Below are positions 28,007 to 36,936 of a DNA stretch of 64,000 nt, piece after piece. Position numbers and translations under genes: made by a program. The first letter of the stretch is position 1, and each line of letters opens with the position of its first letter. Origin of the DNA: Candidatus Thiodiazotropha sp. (ex Epidulcina cf. delphinae) (lineage in GTDB: Bacteria > Pseudomonadota > Gammaproteobacteria > Chromatiales > Chromatiaceae); the NCBI GenBank assembly GCA_025656455.1, contig JAHXHS010000009.1, positions 62,001-126,000 of the forward strand, read 5' to 3'. The notes beneath the pieces were generated by a model. It searched no databases, was not told where the DNA came from, and saw only the letters and a program-made list of their open reading frames with translations.

Positions 28007-28151
28007 ATTATCCCAAAATGCGCCGGATTATTGCTTGCCTTCTAGGCGTAGCGTAGGGCGCATAGCCGGGACTATGCAACCGAAGCTACAACAACGAAGG
28101 CAGGGAATAAGACAAGCAGTTTGGGATCATTTATTTTTGCCGCAGCCCTTA
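27987..28151. repeat. 165-bp hairpin repeat, copy I1
   Basis: One long imperfect hairpin: the ends GGGCTGCGGCAAAAATAAAT and complement pair over about 30 bp, and the centre contains GCATAGCCGGGACTATGC. A second copy is at 48844-49009 with few differences. Both lie in intergenic DNA next to other palindromic elements. It lies in a 1,051-bp gene-free stretch (27152-28202) otherwise filled by element F and M1. Confidence 0.78.
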
Positions 28152-28202
28152 ATTCGCGTTCATTTGCGGACCAATTTCCTTAATCCATAATATTCAGCGA
28201 TA

Positions 28203-28871
28203 TCAAATCATACAACGCAACCCCCCTGTAATCTCGGAGAAATCGTGGATCGCCGGATAGTCGCCGGGCTCCCGCGCCGGCCCCTTGGAGTCCGGCTTGA
28301 GCATCGCCAGCAACCAGCGCATGCCGTATTGCTCGGCTGACGCCAGCACTGCCGGGCTGTCGTCAACAAACAGGGTACGGTCTCTGTCGAACGGATGAAG
28401 ATTCTGCAGCCGGTGCCAGAATTCGGGATGCTCCTTGGGCAGGCCCAACTGGTGGGAGGATATGACCTGATTAAAGAACCCGGCCAGTCGGGTCCTGTCC
28501 ATCTTCAACGCCAATGCCTTCTGGTGGGCATTGGTCACCAGGATCCGCTCCTTACCGGCGCACATCAACTGGTCAAGAAAGTCGATGACATGGGGATGCA
28601 CGGCGATCAGATGATCCACCTCCTCCTTGAGCAGGGCGATATCCAGTTCAAGCTCCCGGCTCCAGTGGTCCAGACAATACCACTCCAGGGTCCCCTCCTC
28701 GCTTCTGTAGCGCGCCAGCAACGCTTCCCTTGCCTGCGCCAACGGTATGCCTTTTGCCTCGGCATACCTGAACGGCACATGCTCCAGCCAGAAATGGTTG
28801 TCGAAATGGAGGTCCAACAGGGTTCCGTCCATATCCAGCATGACACTATCGATTTGGTTCCAGTCGATCAT
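28203..28871 (-). CDS. yrfG: HAD family GMP/IMP nucleotidase (YrfG type)
   Basis: 222 residues. HAD motif I is DMDGTLLDL (nucleophile Asp13, general acid Asp15), motif II ILVTNAHQ, motif III Lys in LGLPKEHPEFW, motif IV FVDDSPAVLASA. The opening WNQIDSVMLDMDGTLLDLHFDNHFW and YRSEEGTLEWYCLDHWS are YrfG features. YrfG dephosphorylates GMP and IMP. In E. coli it neighbours nudE, and nudE is encoded here 0.7 kb away, divergently. Only 17 bp separate its start from the divergent exported protein, so their promoters must overlap the coding starts. Confidence 0.87.
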   Translation of the reverse strand: MIDWNQIDSVMLDMDGTLLDLHFDNHFWLEHVPFRYAEAKGIPLAQAREALLARYRSEEGTLEWYCLDHWSRELELDIALLKEEVDHLIAVHPHVIDFLDQLMCAGKERILVTNAHQKALALKMDRTRLAGFFNQVISSHQLGLPKEHPEFWHRLQNLHPFDRDRTLFVDDSPAVLASAEQYGMRWLLAMLKPDSKGPAREPGDYPAIHDFSEITGGLRCMI

Positions 28872-28888
28872 CGTATACAGTTACACCT

Positions 28889-29551
28889 ATGTATTTGATC
28901 CATTTATCGATTCTACTCGGTCTTTCGTTCATGGCCGCCGCTGCCGAGGAGCCGCCCTTTTTCCCGGAAGAGGATCTGGAAGCGCGGACCGCAGCAGTCA
29001 GCGAGGGTGAGCTTTCGTTTCTGGACACCCCACCGGCGAAGCCGGTCCACCATCACGAAAACCTGATTCGGATCACCGCCGCCAGCCTCGAGGATGGTTG
29101 GGTGACGTTGGAACAGTGTCATCGTCACCTGGATCCTGTGCCTCTACTAGAGATCGTCTACCATCCGCGGCGAATCCGCAATATTCAACTACTCTCCTCA
29201 CGCAACATTGGGGCGAGCCGGGTGATGGATGCCAAAGTTGAATTACGCGACATTCGCCAAGACGCTGAACTCTGCCTGCAAGCCGACAGCCGGTCACTGC
29301 ACCCGATGGGTGATGGCGCCTTTCAACTGCGCAACGGCCCCTACATGCGGCGATTCCTCGATGGCTACTATCCGATGCGCTTAACCATAGCGGTACACTA
29401 CCCGGCGGCCATGATCAGGTTCTCCGCCCTCCGTCCGCTCCCGCTCGACGCCGAGCGCACCTCCGAGTCAAAAGGCGTCATACGCTGGGACGGCTGGTTT
29501 CAAGGCAGGCTTTTCACGGAACTCGATTTCAATCTCATCCAAGACAACTGA
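28889..29551 (+). CDS. Conserved-looking exported protein of unknown function
   Basis: 220 residues beginning with a signal peptide (1-19, LIHLSILLGLSFMAAAA). The mature part has no motif I can name; it is rich in beta-type sequence (LIRITAASLEDGWVTLEQCHRHL) and has two cysteines. It lies 5 bp before nudE and nearly back to back with the yrfG-type gene, so it is probably the first gene of a nudE-cysQ operon. Confidence 0.75.
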   Translation: MYLIHLSILLGLSFMAAAAEEPPFFPEEDLEARTAAVSEGELSFLDTPPAKPVHHHENLIRITAASLEDGWVTLEQCHRHLDPVPLLEIVYHPRRIRNIQLLSSRNIGASRVMDAKVELRDIRQDAELCLQADSRSLHPMGDGAFQLRNGPYMRRFLDGYYPMRLTIAVHYPAAMIRFSALRPLPLDAERTSESKGVIRWDGWFQGRLFTELDFNLIQDN

Positions 29552-29556
29552 AAATA

Positions 29557-30096
29557 ATGGCGAAAAAACCCAATATCCTGTCACAACAATTGATCGCCGA
29601 AACACGCCTGTTCCGCGTGGAGCAGATCGGCCTGGAGTTCAGTAACGGCCAACAGCGGCTATATGAGCGGCTGCTGGGCGGTGAAACAGGGTCGGTCCTG
29701 GTGGTGCCGATGCTGGACGATGACACGGTGTTGCTGATCCGTGAGTACTCCGCCGGCAGCCAGGACTATCAGCTCGGCCTGCCCAAGGGACGCATGGAGG
29801 CGGGAGAAGGCCCGCTACAGGCCGCAAACCGTGAAATGCGTGAAGAGGTCGGCTATGGGGCCCGGGAGCTGACCCTGTTGAAGACATTCACTATCGCACC
29901 CGCCTACATCCGGCACCAGACCCATGTTATCCTTGCGCGGAATTTATTTCCCGACAAACAACCGGGTGATGAACCTGAACCGATCGAAGTAGTGCCCTGG
30001 CAACTCTCAGACTGGGAAAACCTGATCGATCAACCGGACTTGACCGAGGCCCGCTCAATCGCGGCCCTCTATATGACAAGGGATTTTTTATCATGA
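29557..30096 (+). CDS. nudE: ADP compounds hydrolase NudE
   Basis: 179 residues. The Nudix box is complete: Gly78, Glu84, Arg92-Glu93, Glu96-Glu97 and Gly99 (GRMEAGEG...NREMREEVGY). The N-terminal RLFRVEQIGLEFSNGQQRLYER and YELGLPKG-like QLGLPKG fit NudE, which cleaves ADP-ribose, NADH and Ap(n)A-type dinucleotides. The stop overlaps the cysQ start (ATGA), so they are coupled. The pairing with YrfG matches enterobacterial synteny. Confidence 0.92.
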   Translation: MAKKPNILSQQLIAETRLFRVEQIGLEFSNGQQRLYERLLGGETGSVLVVPMLDDDTVLLIREYSAGSQDYQLGLPKGRMEAGEGPLQAANREMREEVGYGARELTLLKTFTIAPAYIRHQTHVILARNLFPDKQPGDEPEPIEVVPWQLSDWENLIDQPDLTEARSIAALYMTRDFLS

Positions 30097-30884
30097 GCAT
30101 GCCTGTTTCCCTCGATGAACTGCTGCAATTGGCCCACCAGGCGGGTGATGCCATCCTACAGATCTATGACACTGAATTCGAAGTGGAGGAGAAACAGGAC
30201 AACTCCCCCCTCACCGCCGCGGACCTGGCCGCCCACCAACTCATTGTCTCAACCCTGGAAGGACTCACACCGGAGATTCCGGTGCTCTCGGAGGAGTCCT
30301 CGACAATCCCCTATGCCGAGCGTCAGGCATGGCGACGGTACTGGCTGATCGACCCCCTGGACGGCACCCGGGAGTTTGTTAAACGGAATGGTGAATTTAC
30401 CGTCAACATTGCCCTGATCGAGAACGGGAAGCCTATCCTCGGGGTGGTCTATGCGCCGGTGCTAAAGACGATCTATTACGGGATTCAGGGTGATGGCGCC
30501 TGGAAACAGGAGGGGGACGATCCGCCACAGGCTATCCGGGTAGCGGACCAACGCCGGCAGCCGACGCGGGTGGCGGGCAGTCGTTCCCATGCGGGTGACT
30601 CACTGCTGCGTTTTCTGGAAAAAATGGGGGATCACGAGCTGGTCAGCATGGGCAGTTCGCTCAAACTCTGCCTGGTCGCAGAGGGTAAAGCCGACATCTA
30701 TCCGCGCCTGGGCCCCACCTCTGAATGGGACACCGCCGCCGCCCAGGCGGTGGTCGAGGCGGCGGGCGGCCGTGTCACCACCCTGGATCTGCAGCCCCTC
30801 AATTACAACACCAAGGACTCCCTGCTGAACCCGCATTTCCTGGTATTCGGCGATCTCTCCGAGACCTGGTCCGACTTTCTCTAG
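30093..30884 (+). CDS. cysQ: 3'(2'),5'-bisphosphate nucleotidase CysQ
   Basis: 263 residues of the inositol-monophosphatase-like family. Metal sites: Glu67/Glu68 (LSEESS), Asp87-Pro-Leu-Asp90-Gly-Thr (IDPLDGTREF) and the C-terminal WDTAAAQAVVEAAGG. CysQ converts 3'-phosphoadenosine 5'-phosphate to AMP, keeping sulfate assimilation and RNA turnover from being inhibited. Translationally coupled to nudE. The stop TAG lies in CTAGTGTCCT, a sequence that also begins palindromic elements here. Confidence 0.94.
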   Translation: MSMPVSLDELLQLAHQAGDAILQIYDTEFEVEEKQDNSPLTAADLAAHQLIVSTLEGLTPEIPVLSEESSTIPYAERQAWRRYWLIDPLDGTREFVKRNGEFTVNIALIENGKPILGVVYAPVLKTIYYGIQGDGAWKQEGDDPPQAIRVADQRRQPTRVAGSRSHAGDSLLRFLEKMGDHELVSMGSSLKLCLVAEGKADIYPRLGPTSEWDTAAAQAVVEAAGGRVTTLDLQPLNYNTKDSLLNPHFLVFGDLSETWSDFL

Positions 30885-30897
30885 TGTCCTCCAAATC

Positions 30898-30921
30898 GCC
30901 CCGAGGGAAGTACCCTTGGGG
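30898..30921 (+). terminator. Hairpin after the nudE-cysQ operon
   Basis: CCCCgaGGG-aagta-CCCttGGGG forms a stem starting 13 bp after the cysQ stop. No long T run follows, so strength is unknown. It is flanked on the right by CTAGTGTGGTGT, the start of element D-type ends. Confidence 0.5.
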
Positions 30922-30981
30922 TGCTAGTGTGGTGTCTCATACTAATTGCTGATATCAGCGTGACGCCAGGCCCCTGGACGG

Positions 30982-31539
30982 TTACTGATCGATATCCGCC
31001 ACCGGAAAGACCTTGGCAAAAGCACTCAGTTCGTCCAGGCTGGCATTGCTGCTGGAGAGATTGATCATGCCCGGCGTCATTTTGAGGCTGATCACGATCT
31101 CTTTGCGTGACCCCTTTTCCATCACCATCCCGGTATAACGGCCGATTCGGATCTTCTTGCCGCCCCCTGCCGCCAGTCCCATCTGGCTGAACATGGCCGC
31201 CATACCGCCGCCACCGCTAGTGTAGCTGACTTTGATGATCTTGCCCTCCTTGGTGTACTGGGTCTCGATATTGGAGAGGCCCATTGCCTTCTGCTGGGAA
31301 ATCTCACCCCGTTTCCAACCAGCCACCTGTTTGGCGAATCTGTCACTCTTGCGCGCCTGCTGAATCTGTTCCAGGGACTCCAGGCACCATTTGGCCTCTT
31401 CAACTGCGCCGGCGATATCATCCGCCTCGTAGAGCTTAGCCGCTTGCTTACAGTAAGTTGCCGGATCCCCCTCCTCGGCCGCCTGCAGCGACAGGGCCAC
31501 GAGTGTCAAAACAGTGATGCCGAGATAGTTCTTTTTCAT
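30982..31539 (-). CDS. Exported protein of unknown function
   Basis: 185 residues from the ATG at 31539, which has a strong GGGGAGGA site upstream; the open frame extends 80 codons further but without protein character and over the divergent gene's start. Signal peptide 1-20 (LVALSLQA). The mature part begins with a helical repeat-like region (YCKQAAKLYEADDIAGAVEE) and then a Gly-rich loop (SYTSGGGGMAAM). No family recognised. Divergent from the tandem-thioredoxin gene. Confidence 0.8.
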   Translation of the reverse strand: MKKNYLGITVLTLVALSLQAAEEGDPATYCKQAAKLYEADDIAGAVEEAKWCLESLEQIQQARKSDRFAKQVAGWKRGEISQQKAMGLSNIETQYTKEGKIIKVSYTSGGGGMAAMFSQMGLAAGGGKKIRIGRYTGMVMEKGSRKEIVISLKMTPGMINLSSSNASLDELSAFAKVFPVADIDQ

Positions 31540-31693
31540 GCTTTCCTCCCCATGGATTAATTTGCGCCATCTGACTGATTTGACATACGACACACGAGAA
31601 TCACACCTGTTTGCACAATAACCAAAACATCGATGCTTTGCTATTGGATGTTTTGCTTTTGTACCGAGTCGGCTATGCTGGTGTGGTGAGCCA

Positions 31694-32734
31694 ATGCCTA
31701 TGACCAACCGATTCTCAACAGGCCTCCTCGCCTTATACACGGTACTGTCGGCGACTGTTTTCCAGCAGGCCTTCGGCATCGAATCCGAAGAGGACGTCTA
31801 TGCCTTCGATGATTTCCCCCTGGAAGAACTGCTCCAGCATCCCGACTGGTTCAAAAAGAGTTTTCTCGAGTTGCCATCCGACCTGCAAGAGGCCGTGGAC
31901 AAGGACAAGCGCGGCATTATCGTCTATTTCGGCCAGAAACGTTGCGCCTACTGTAAAATGCTGCTCGAGGTGAATTTCGGGCTCAGTGATATCGCCACCT
32001 ACACACGCAGGCATTTCGACATCATCCCCATCAATATCTGGAGTACGGAGGAGGTCACGACCCTCGACGGCGAGGTGCTTACCCAACGGGACTATTCCCT
32101 GCGCGAGAAGACCAATTTCACGCCATCGCTCATTTTCTACGATGAACAAGGGAAGGAGGCCTTGCGACTGCGCGGCTACTACCCGCCCTACCAGTTTCGC
32201 GCCGCCCTGGAGTATGTCGCCGACGGGCACTATCGGAGTGAATCCTTCCCCGACTATCTGGCGCGGGGCGATTCGGGCACCGCTTTCGAACCCGGCGATT
32301 TGAATGAAGAGGATTTCTTTATTCCGCCGCCGCACAACCTGGATCGCAGCCGCTTTCCCGGACAGCGCCCGCTGCTGGTCTATTTCGAACAGGGAAACTG
32401 CCACGCCTGTGACGTGTTGCATAGCCAACCCCTGCGCGACCCGGCCATCAACGAGCTGTTACAGGCATTCGACAACGTGCAGCTCGATATTCGTGATCAG
32501 ACCCCGGTCATTACACCCAACGGCGATAAGAGCAATGCCCGGCAATGGGCCAAAGCGCTGGGGCTTTTCTACACGCCATCGCTGATCTTTTTCGATGAGC
32601 AAGGCAAAGAGATCATCCGTGTCGACTCGGTGGTGCGCTTTTACCGCCTGCGCAAGGTTATCAACTACATCACCAGCCGCGGTTATCTCACTGAACCGAA
32701 TTATCAGCGCTGGCGGGTGGATGGCGGGTTCTGA
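31694..32734 (+). CDS. Exported protein with two thioredoxin-like domains
   Basis: 346 residues with an N-terminal hydrophobic signal (about 8-28). Domain 1 (about 60-180) has Cys84-Ala-Tyr-Cys87 and the cis-Pro motif FTPSLIF; domain 2 (about 222-340) has Cys236-His-Ala-Cys239 and YTPSLIF. The two halves are clearly homologous (FTPSLIFYDEQGKE versus YTPSLIFFDEQGKE), so the gene arose by internal duplication. Likely a periplasmic thiol reductase or isomerase like the SoxW/DUF255-related group, inferred only. Rightward, before a diguanylate cyclase gene. Confidence 0.83.
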   Translation: MPMTNRFSTGLLALYTVLSATVFQQAFGIESEEDVYAFDDFPLEELLQHPDWFKKSFLELPSDLQEAVDKDKRGIIVYFGQKRCAYCKMLLEVNFGLSDIATYTRRHFDIIPINIWSTEEVTTLDGEVLTQRDYSLREKTNFTPSLIFYDEQGKEALRLRGYYPPYQFRAALEYVADGHYRSESFPDYLARGDSGTAFEPGDLNEEDFFIPPPHNLDRSRFPGQRPLLVYFEQGNCHACDVLHSQPLRDPAINELLQAFDNVQLDIRDQTPVITPNGDKSNARQWAKALGLFYTPSLIFFDEQGKEIIRVDSVVRFYRLRKVINYITSRGYLTEPNYQRWRVDGGF

Positions 32735-32848
32735 CCTGCCAAGGTTCAGCAACATTATAAATCCGCAAATGAACGCGGACCATTCTCTTGAGTTTGCCAC
32801 ATCGCCGCAGACACAGCCCGGCTCACCCAGCTCAAGAACTGTGCCGGT

Positions 32849-34030
32849 ATGCCGATACAGCGGACCAAACAGCACCTGTACAGTGCCATGGACCTGAAAG
32901 AAGAAAATCGAATCTTACGCCAGCGCCTGAGCGAGCTAACGCAAAAGGCGCAGGACAACCAGGAGACACTGAAGCGCTTCCATGCCCGTGAGCTGGAGCT
33001 TTTGAGCGCCGAATCCCTGCCGGAACTGCTGTACGGTATGACCGACGGCCTGAAGTCCTCCTTTGAAATCAAGAGTATCCAGCTACTGCTGTGCGATCCC
33101 GATCATGAGATTCGCCATCTGCTGAGCAATAACGGTATCGACGAGGGCGCCTTTCCCTTTCTCCATTTTGTCGACGACATGGTGGCGGTCAATCCCCGTT
33201 TCAGTCGCCTGCGGAGTCCGTGGCTGGGCCCCTATCTCAGCCCGGAGTACGACAACCTGTTTTGTGAGGATCATCACCTCAGGAGCATCGCCATCCTGCC
33301 GCTGTTCTGCGGCAACCGCTTGGCAGGCAGCATTAACCTGGGCAGTGACGTGAGCACCCGCTTCACCCGCCGGCATGCCACCGATTTCCTGGCCCGTCTC
33401 GCCACCATCTGCGGCGTTTGCCTGGAAAACGCCGTCAATCGGGAACGCCTGCTGATCAGCGGTCTTACCGATCCGCTCACCGAACTCCATAACCGACGCT
33501 ACCTGGATCGGCGCCTGGATGAAGAACTGGCCCGCGCCAGTCGCTATCGCCAACCGCTCAGTTGTCTGTTCATCGACGCTGACCACTTCAAACGCATCAA
33601 TGACAACCATGGCCACCAAGTCGGCGACCAAGCATTACGGGAACTAGCGAACCGTATCCGCTCCCAACTGCGCGCCAGTGATGTCGCCACCCGCTTCGGC
33701 GGTGAGGAGTTCGCCCTGCTGCTGCCTCAGACCTGCCTGAGCGAGGCACTGATGTTGGCCGAGCGCATCCGTCTTGAGGTGAACTCAAATCCGATACCGC
33801 TGGATGATGGCGCTGAGCTGCGCCTAAGCGTCTCCATCGGTGTCAGCGAAGCCCTGCCCATGCTCGGCAAATCGCACCACAAAGAGTTGGGATGCCATCT
33901 CCTGGCAAACGCCGACCAGGCTCTCTATATGGCCAAGGCAAAGGGTAGAAACCGTATCGAATACGAAACCTCAGGGGAGTTAGGGACAGGCGATCCTGAA
34001 ACCACCGATATGAGCCTGCGACCTGGTTGA
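32849..34030 (+). CDS. Diguanylate cyclase with DUF484/GAF-like sensor domain
   Basis: 393 residues; a start at Met14 (32888) is possible. An N-terminal coiled coil (15-55) leads to a DUF484/GAF-like domain (about 55-198), and a GGDEF domain (about 205-370) with the active-site GGEEF at 284-288 and an inhibitory I-site Arg275-x-x-Asp278 five residues before it. It should make cyclic di-GMP with product inhibition. No membrane segment, so it is a soluble cytoplasmic sensor. No adjacent phosphodiesterase or effector. Confidence 0.92.
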   Translation: MPIQRTKQHLYSAMDLKEENRILRQRLSELTQKAQDNQETLKRFHARELELLSAESLPELLYGMTDGLKSSFEIKSIQLLLCDPDHEIRHLLSNNGIDEGAFPFLHFVDDMVAVNPRFSRLRSPWLGPYLSPEYDNLFCEDHHLRSIAILPLFCGNRLAGSINLGSDVSTRFTRRHATDFLARLATICGVCLENAVNRERLLISGLTDPLTELHNRRYLDRRLDEELARASRYRQPLSCLFIDADHFKRINDNHGHQVGDQALRELANRIRSQLRASDVATRFGGEEFALLLPQTCLSEALMLAERIRLEVNSNPIPLDDGAELRLSVSIGVSEALPMLGKSHHKELGCHLLANADQALYMAKAKGRNRIEYETSGELGTGDPETTDMSLRPG

Positions 34031-34074
34031 TCCGTGAGGGGGCAAGGTAGGATTACCCCTACAGGCCGTGTAAC

Positions 34075-34320
34075 CTAATCCTCCACCTGCTTGTGACTGC
34101 CGTCGCAATATGGCGGCGTCTGACTCCGCTTGCATCGACAGAGCCAGGCCTCGCCATTTTTTTCCGCCTTGAATCCCACGGGCTCGATGCCGGTCCCTCG
34201 GTGGGAACCGTCACAGAACGGCTGCTCGGCCGAACGCCCGCAGGCGCACCACCAGTACTCTCTTCCCGCCACCAGATCCACGCCGATAGGCTGCTTTGCC
34301 GCCACCACGGGTTTATCCAT
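34075..34320 (-). CDS. Tandem CDGSH iron-sulfur protein
   Basis: 81 residues with two CDGSH motifs. The ligand sets are Cys25, Cys27, Cys36, His40 (CACGRSAEQPFCDGSH) and Cys61, Cys63, Cys72, His76 (CRCKRSQTPPYCDGSH). Each set binds a redox-active, pH-labile 2Fe-2S cluster with three Cys and one His as in mitoNEET. Soluble and without a membrane anchor. Alone on the minus strand between a cyclase gene and bioA. Confidence 0.93.
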   Translation of the reverse strand: MDKPVVAAKQPIGVDLVAGREYWWCACGRSAEQPFCDGSHRGTGIEPVGFKAEKNGEAWLCRCKRSQTPPYCDGSHKQVED

Positions 34321-34469
34321 CGCTATTCTCCTCTCTCAAGGTTCAGCCGGAGTTAGACAGTCGCTTTTTAGCTCTCATTGGTAACACATAAACCTGCAAA
34401 AAAACACCACAACATCCCCGGTTGTTATCTGGTAATCTCTCGATCCCGAGTCAACGTACGATCAAGGCC

Positions 34470-35759
34470 ATGAGCGAAAGCAATGACTGGATGGGTTTCG
34501 ACAAACACCACGTATGGCATCCCTACAGCGCCATCGGCGCCGATTTACCCGTTTATCCCGTTGTCTCCGCCAACGGGGTGCGCCTGCGCCTGGCCGATGG
34601 CCGTGAACTGATCGACGGCATGTCCTCCTGGTGGTGCGCCATCCACGGCTACAACCACCCGGCAATGAACCAGGCCGTAACACAGCAGTTGAACGAAATG
34701 GCCCACGTCATGTTCGGCGGCCTCACCCACCGGCCCGCCGCTGAACTGGCGGCGATGCTTGTGGAAATCACCCCCCCTCCCCTGCAATCGGTGTTTTTCG
34801 CCGACTCAGGCTCGGTCTCGGTGGAGGTGGCAATGAAGATGGCGATCCAGTACTGGCATGACAAGGGCCAGCCTGACAAACAGCGTTTCCTGACCATCCG
34901 CAAGGGCTATCACGGCGACACCTTCGGCGCCATGTCCGTGTGTGACCCGGACACCGGCATGCACAGCCTCTTTTCAGACATCCTGCCCAAGCAGTACTTC
35001 GCCGATGCCCCACGCTGTTACTTCGGCCATCCCTGCAAGAGCAACGGCGCCAAGTCGCTGGCGGACAAACTCAGCCAGTACCACAACAAAATCGCCGCCG
35101 TCATCCTGGAGCCCATTGTCCAGGCAACGGGAGGCATGCGCTTCTACTCAGTGGAGTATCTGCAGGAAGTCCGCCGGCTCTGCGACCGGTACGGGGTGCT
35201 GCTGATCCATGACGAAATCGCCACCGGCTTCGGCCGCACCGGCAAGCTCTTTGCTTGCGAGCATGCCGATGTGATACCCGACATCATGTGTGTCGGCAAG
35301 TCACTCACCGGCGGCTACATGAGCCTCGCGGCAACCCTGACCACCGAGGCGATCAGCAACACCATCAGCCAGGGCGATCCGGGACTCTTCATGCACGGCC
35401 CCACCTTCATGGCCAATCCCTTGGCCTGCAGCGCCGCACTGGCGAGCCTGCGCCTGCTTCTCGACTCCCCCTGGCAGGAGAGGGTCAAGGCCATACAGAG
35501 CGGATTACAAAAGGGATTGGCCCCCTGCCGGGAATTGCCGCAGGTAGAAGAGGTCCGGGTGCTGGGCGCGATCGGTGTGGTAGAGATGAAAAAACCGGTG
35601 GTGATGAAGCAGATCCAGCCCCTTTTCGTCGATGCCGGCGTCTGGGTGCGCCCCTTCGGCAAGCTGGTCTATCTGATGCCTCCTTTCATCATCTCAAAAG
35701 AGGATCTGAAGATCCTGACCTCAGCAGTGGTCGAGGTTGCGGGGAAATGCCCTATCTAG
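34470..35759 (+). CDS. bioA: Adenosylmethionine-8-amino-7-oxononanoate aminotransferase BioA
   Basis: 429 residues from the ATG at 34470 ([19 protein letters not shown]); an earlier ATG at 34422 adds 16 unconserved residues. A class III PLP aminotransferase: [13 protein letters not shown] (BioA substrate-site tryptophans), [15 protein letters not shown], and the PLP lysine in [10 protein letters not shown]. It makes 7,8-diaminopelargonate in biotin synthesis. No other bio gene is in the window. Its TAG stop is formed in the sequence TAGTGTGGTGTAACGTA, the first 17 bp of element D, so a broken element end sits at its 3' end. Confidence 0.95.
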   Translation: MSESNDWMGFDKHHVWHPYSAIGADLPVYPVVSANGVRLRLADGRELIDGMSSWWCAIHGYNHPAMNQAVTQQLNEMAHVMFGGLTHRPAAELAAMLVEITPPPLQSVFFADSGSVSVEVAMKMAIQYWHDKGQPDKQRFLTIRKGYHGDTFGAMSVCDPDTGMHSLFSDILPKQYFADAPRCYFGHPCKSNGAKSLADKLSQYHNKIAAVILEPIVQATGGMRFYSVEYLQEVRRLCDRYGVLLIHDEIATGFGRTGKLFACEHADVIPDIMCVGKSLTGGYMSLAATLTTEAISNTISQGDPGLFMHGPTFMANPLACSAALASLRLLLDSPWQERVKAIQSGLQKGLAPCRELPQVEEVRVLGAIGVVEMKKPVVMKQIQPLFVDAGVWVRPFGKLVYLMPPFIISKEDLKILTSAVVEVAGKCPI

Positions 35760-35773
35760 TGTGGTGTAACGTA
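35757..35773. repeat. Solo end of a D-type palindromic element
   Basis: TAGTGTGGTGTAACGTA is identical to the first 17 bp of element D (24924). No partner arm was seen downstream before the apbE stop. It provides the bioA stop codon. Confidence 0.6.
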
Positions 35774-35795
35774 ATCCCCAAAGGCGGTGGTTTAC

Positions 35796-36857
35796 CTACA
35801 TTGAACCATCACTCCCCGGCACGCCGATGATCATCTCGGGTAGCGTCCGCTGAAACTCGATGCGCTGCTGCATCACGGGGGTGAGATAGACCTTGCCCTG
35901 CTCATCCACCAGCATCACCTGGGAGAGCCCCATCCGTGCTGCGATCTCTCTCCACCTGCTTGGTCCGGCTACGCTGAGGGCGGTGGCGGCGGCATCCGCC
36001 AATGCGCCATCATGGCTGATGACGGTTGCAGAGGCCACATGCTCCACCGGATAGCCGTTGCGCGGATCGAGAATGTGGGCATAGCGGATCCCGTCATACT
36101 CACGATAGCGCTCATAATTCCCGGAAGTGAGCACACACTCACCATCCGCGACATCGATCGCAGCGATCACCCCGTCTCCCTGAGGATGGCGGATACCGAT
36201 TCTCCAGGGGCGATCCCCATGGCTTCCCGAGACACAGAGATCCCCCCCGGCGTTGACGATGGCATGGGCGAGACCGAAGTCGCTCAACCGCCGAATGGCG
36301 AGATTCAAGGCGTAGCCCTTGGCAAAGGCCCCCAGGTCGATCGCCACCGACGGATTCGCTGATGAGAGCCGGTTGGCGTTGAACTGAATATCCGCCATCG
36401 AGGGGGCAGCATCCACCAGGCCCTGGATACTTTCCCTATCCGGCGGCGGGCCGCCTGGGGGTTCGTCACTATGAAAGCCCCAAAGCCCGACCAGGTGGCC
36501 GATGGCCGGATTAAACAGCCCGTCGCTCAGCTCAGCATAGTGTTGCGACTGGCGCAGCAGTTCAGCCAGTTCCGTGGAGATCTGCAATGTCTCCCCTGCG
36601 GCAAAGGCCCGGTTGAGCCGCACCAGTTCCCCTTCGCCTTTCCAGGCATGCCACACCCGGTGCATGCGTTGAAAGGTCTGATCGAGATCAGCGACGGCGC
36701 GGTGAAATGCATCCGGTTTATCGGTGAAGGCCTTGATCTCCAGCAGGGTGCCGAACACCAACAGGGTCTGCTGATGGTCGACGGGACCTCGCGCGCAGGC
36801 GGCCAGGGTGAGCGTGGCGATGAGAAACACCCACCGGAGCAAAGGCCTTCGCCTCAT
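35796..36857 (-). CDS. apbE: FAD:protein FMN transferase ApbE
   Basis: 353 residues. A lipoprotein signal peptide ends LTLAAC with Cys21. Family motifs: FNPAIGHLVGLWGF, AIDLGAFAKGYALNLA, VNAGGDL and the C-terminal ADAAATALSV with Asp/Thr metal ligands. ApbE transfers FMN from FAD to threonines of periplasm-facing flavoproteins such as Nqr/Rnf subunits. It lies 79 bp downstream of a glycosyltransferase gene in the same direction. Confidence 0.93.
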   Translation of the reverse strand: MRRRPLLRWVFLIATLTLAACARGPVDHQQTLLVFGTLLEIKAFTDKPDAFHRAVADLDQTFQRMHRVWHAWKGEGELVRLNRAFAAGETLQISTELAELLRQSQHYAELSDGLFNPAIGHLVGLWGFHSDEPPGGPPPDRESIQGLVDAAPSMADIQFNANRLSSANPSVAIDLGAFAKGYALNLAIRRLSDFGLAHAIVNAGGDLCVSGSHGDRPWRIGIRHPQGDGVIAAIDVADGECVLTSGNYERYREYDGIRYAHILDPRNGYPVEHVASATVISHDGALADAAATALSVAGPSRWREIAARMGLSQVMLVDEQGKVYLTPVMQQRIEFQRTLPEMIIGVPGSDGSM

Positions 36858-36936
36858 GCGACTACTACCTCATTGATATTAACCCGCTTGATTTTTTCGC
36901 CCACTCGAAAGCTCGAATAGGGGGCAGCCATGATTA

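Noticed and set aside
17177..28151. Clusters of short repeats considered as a CRISPR array.
   Set aside because: Units are palindromic elements at irregular distances and without unique equal-length spacers; no cas genes.
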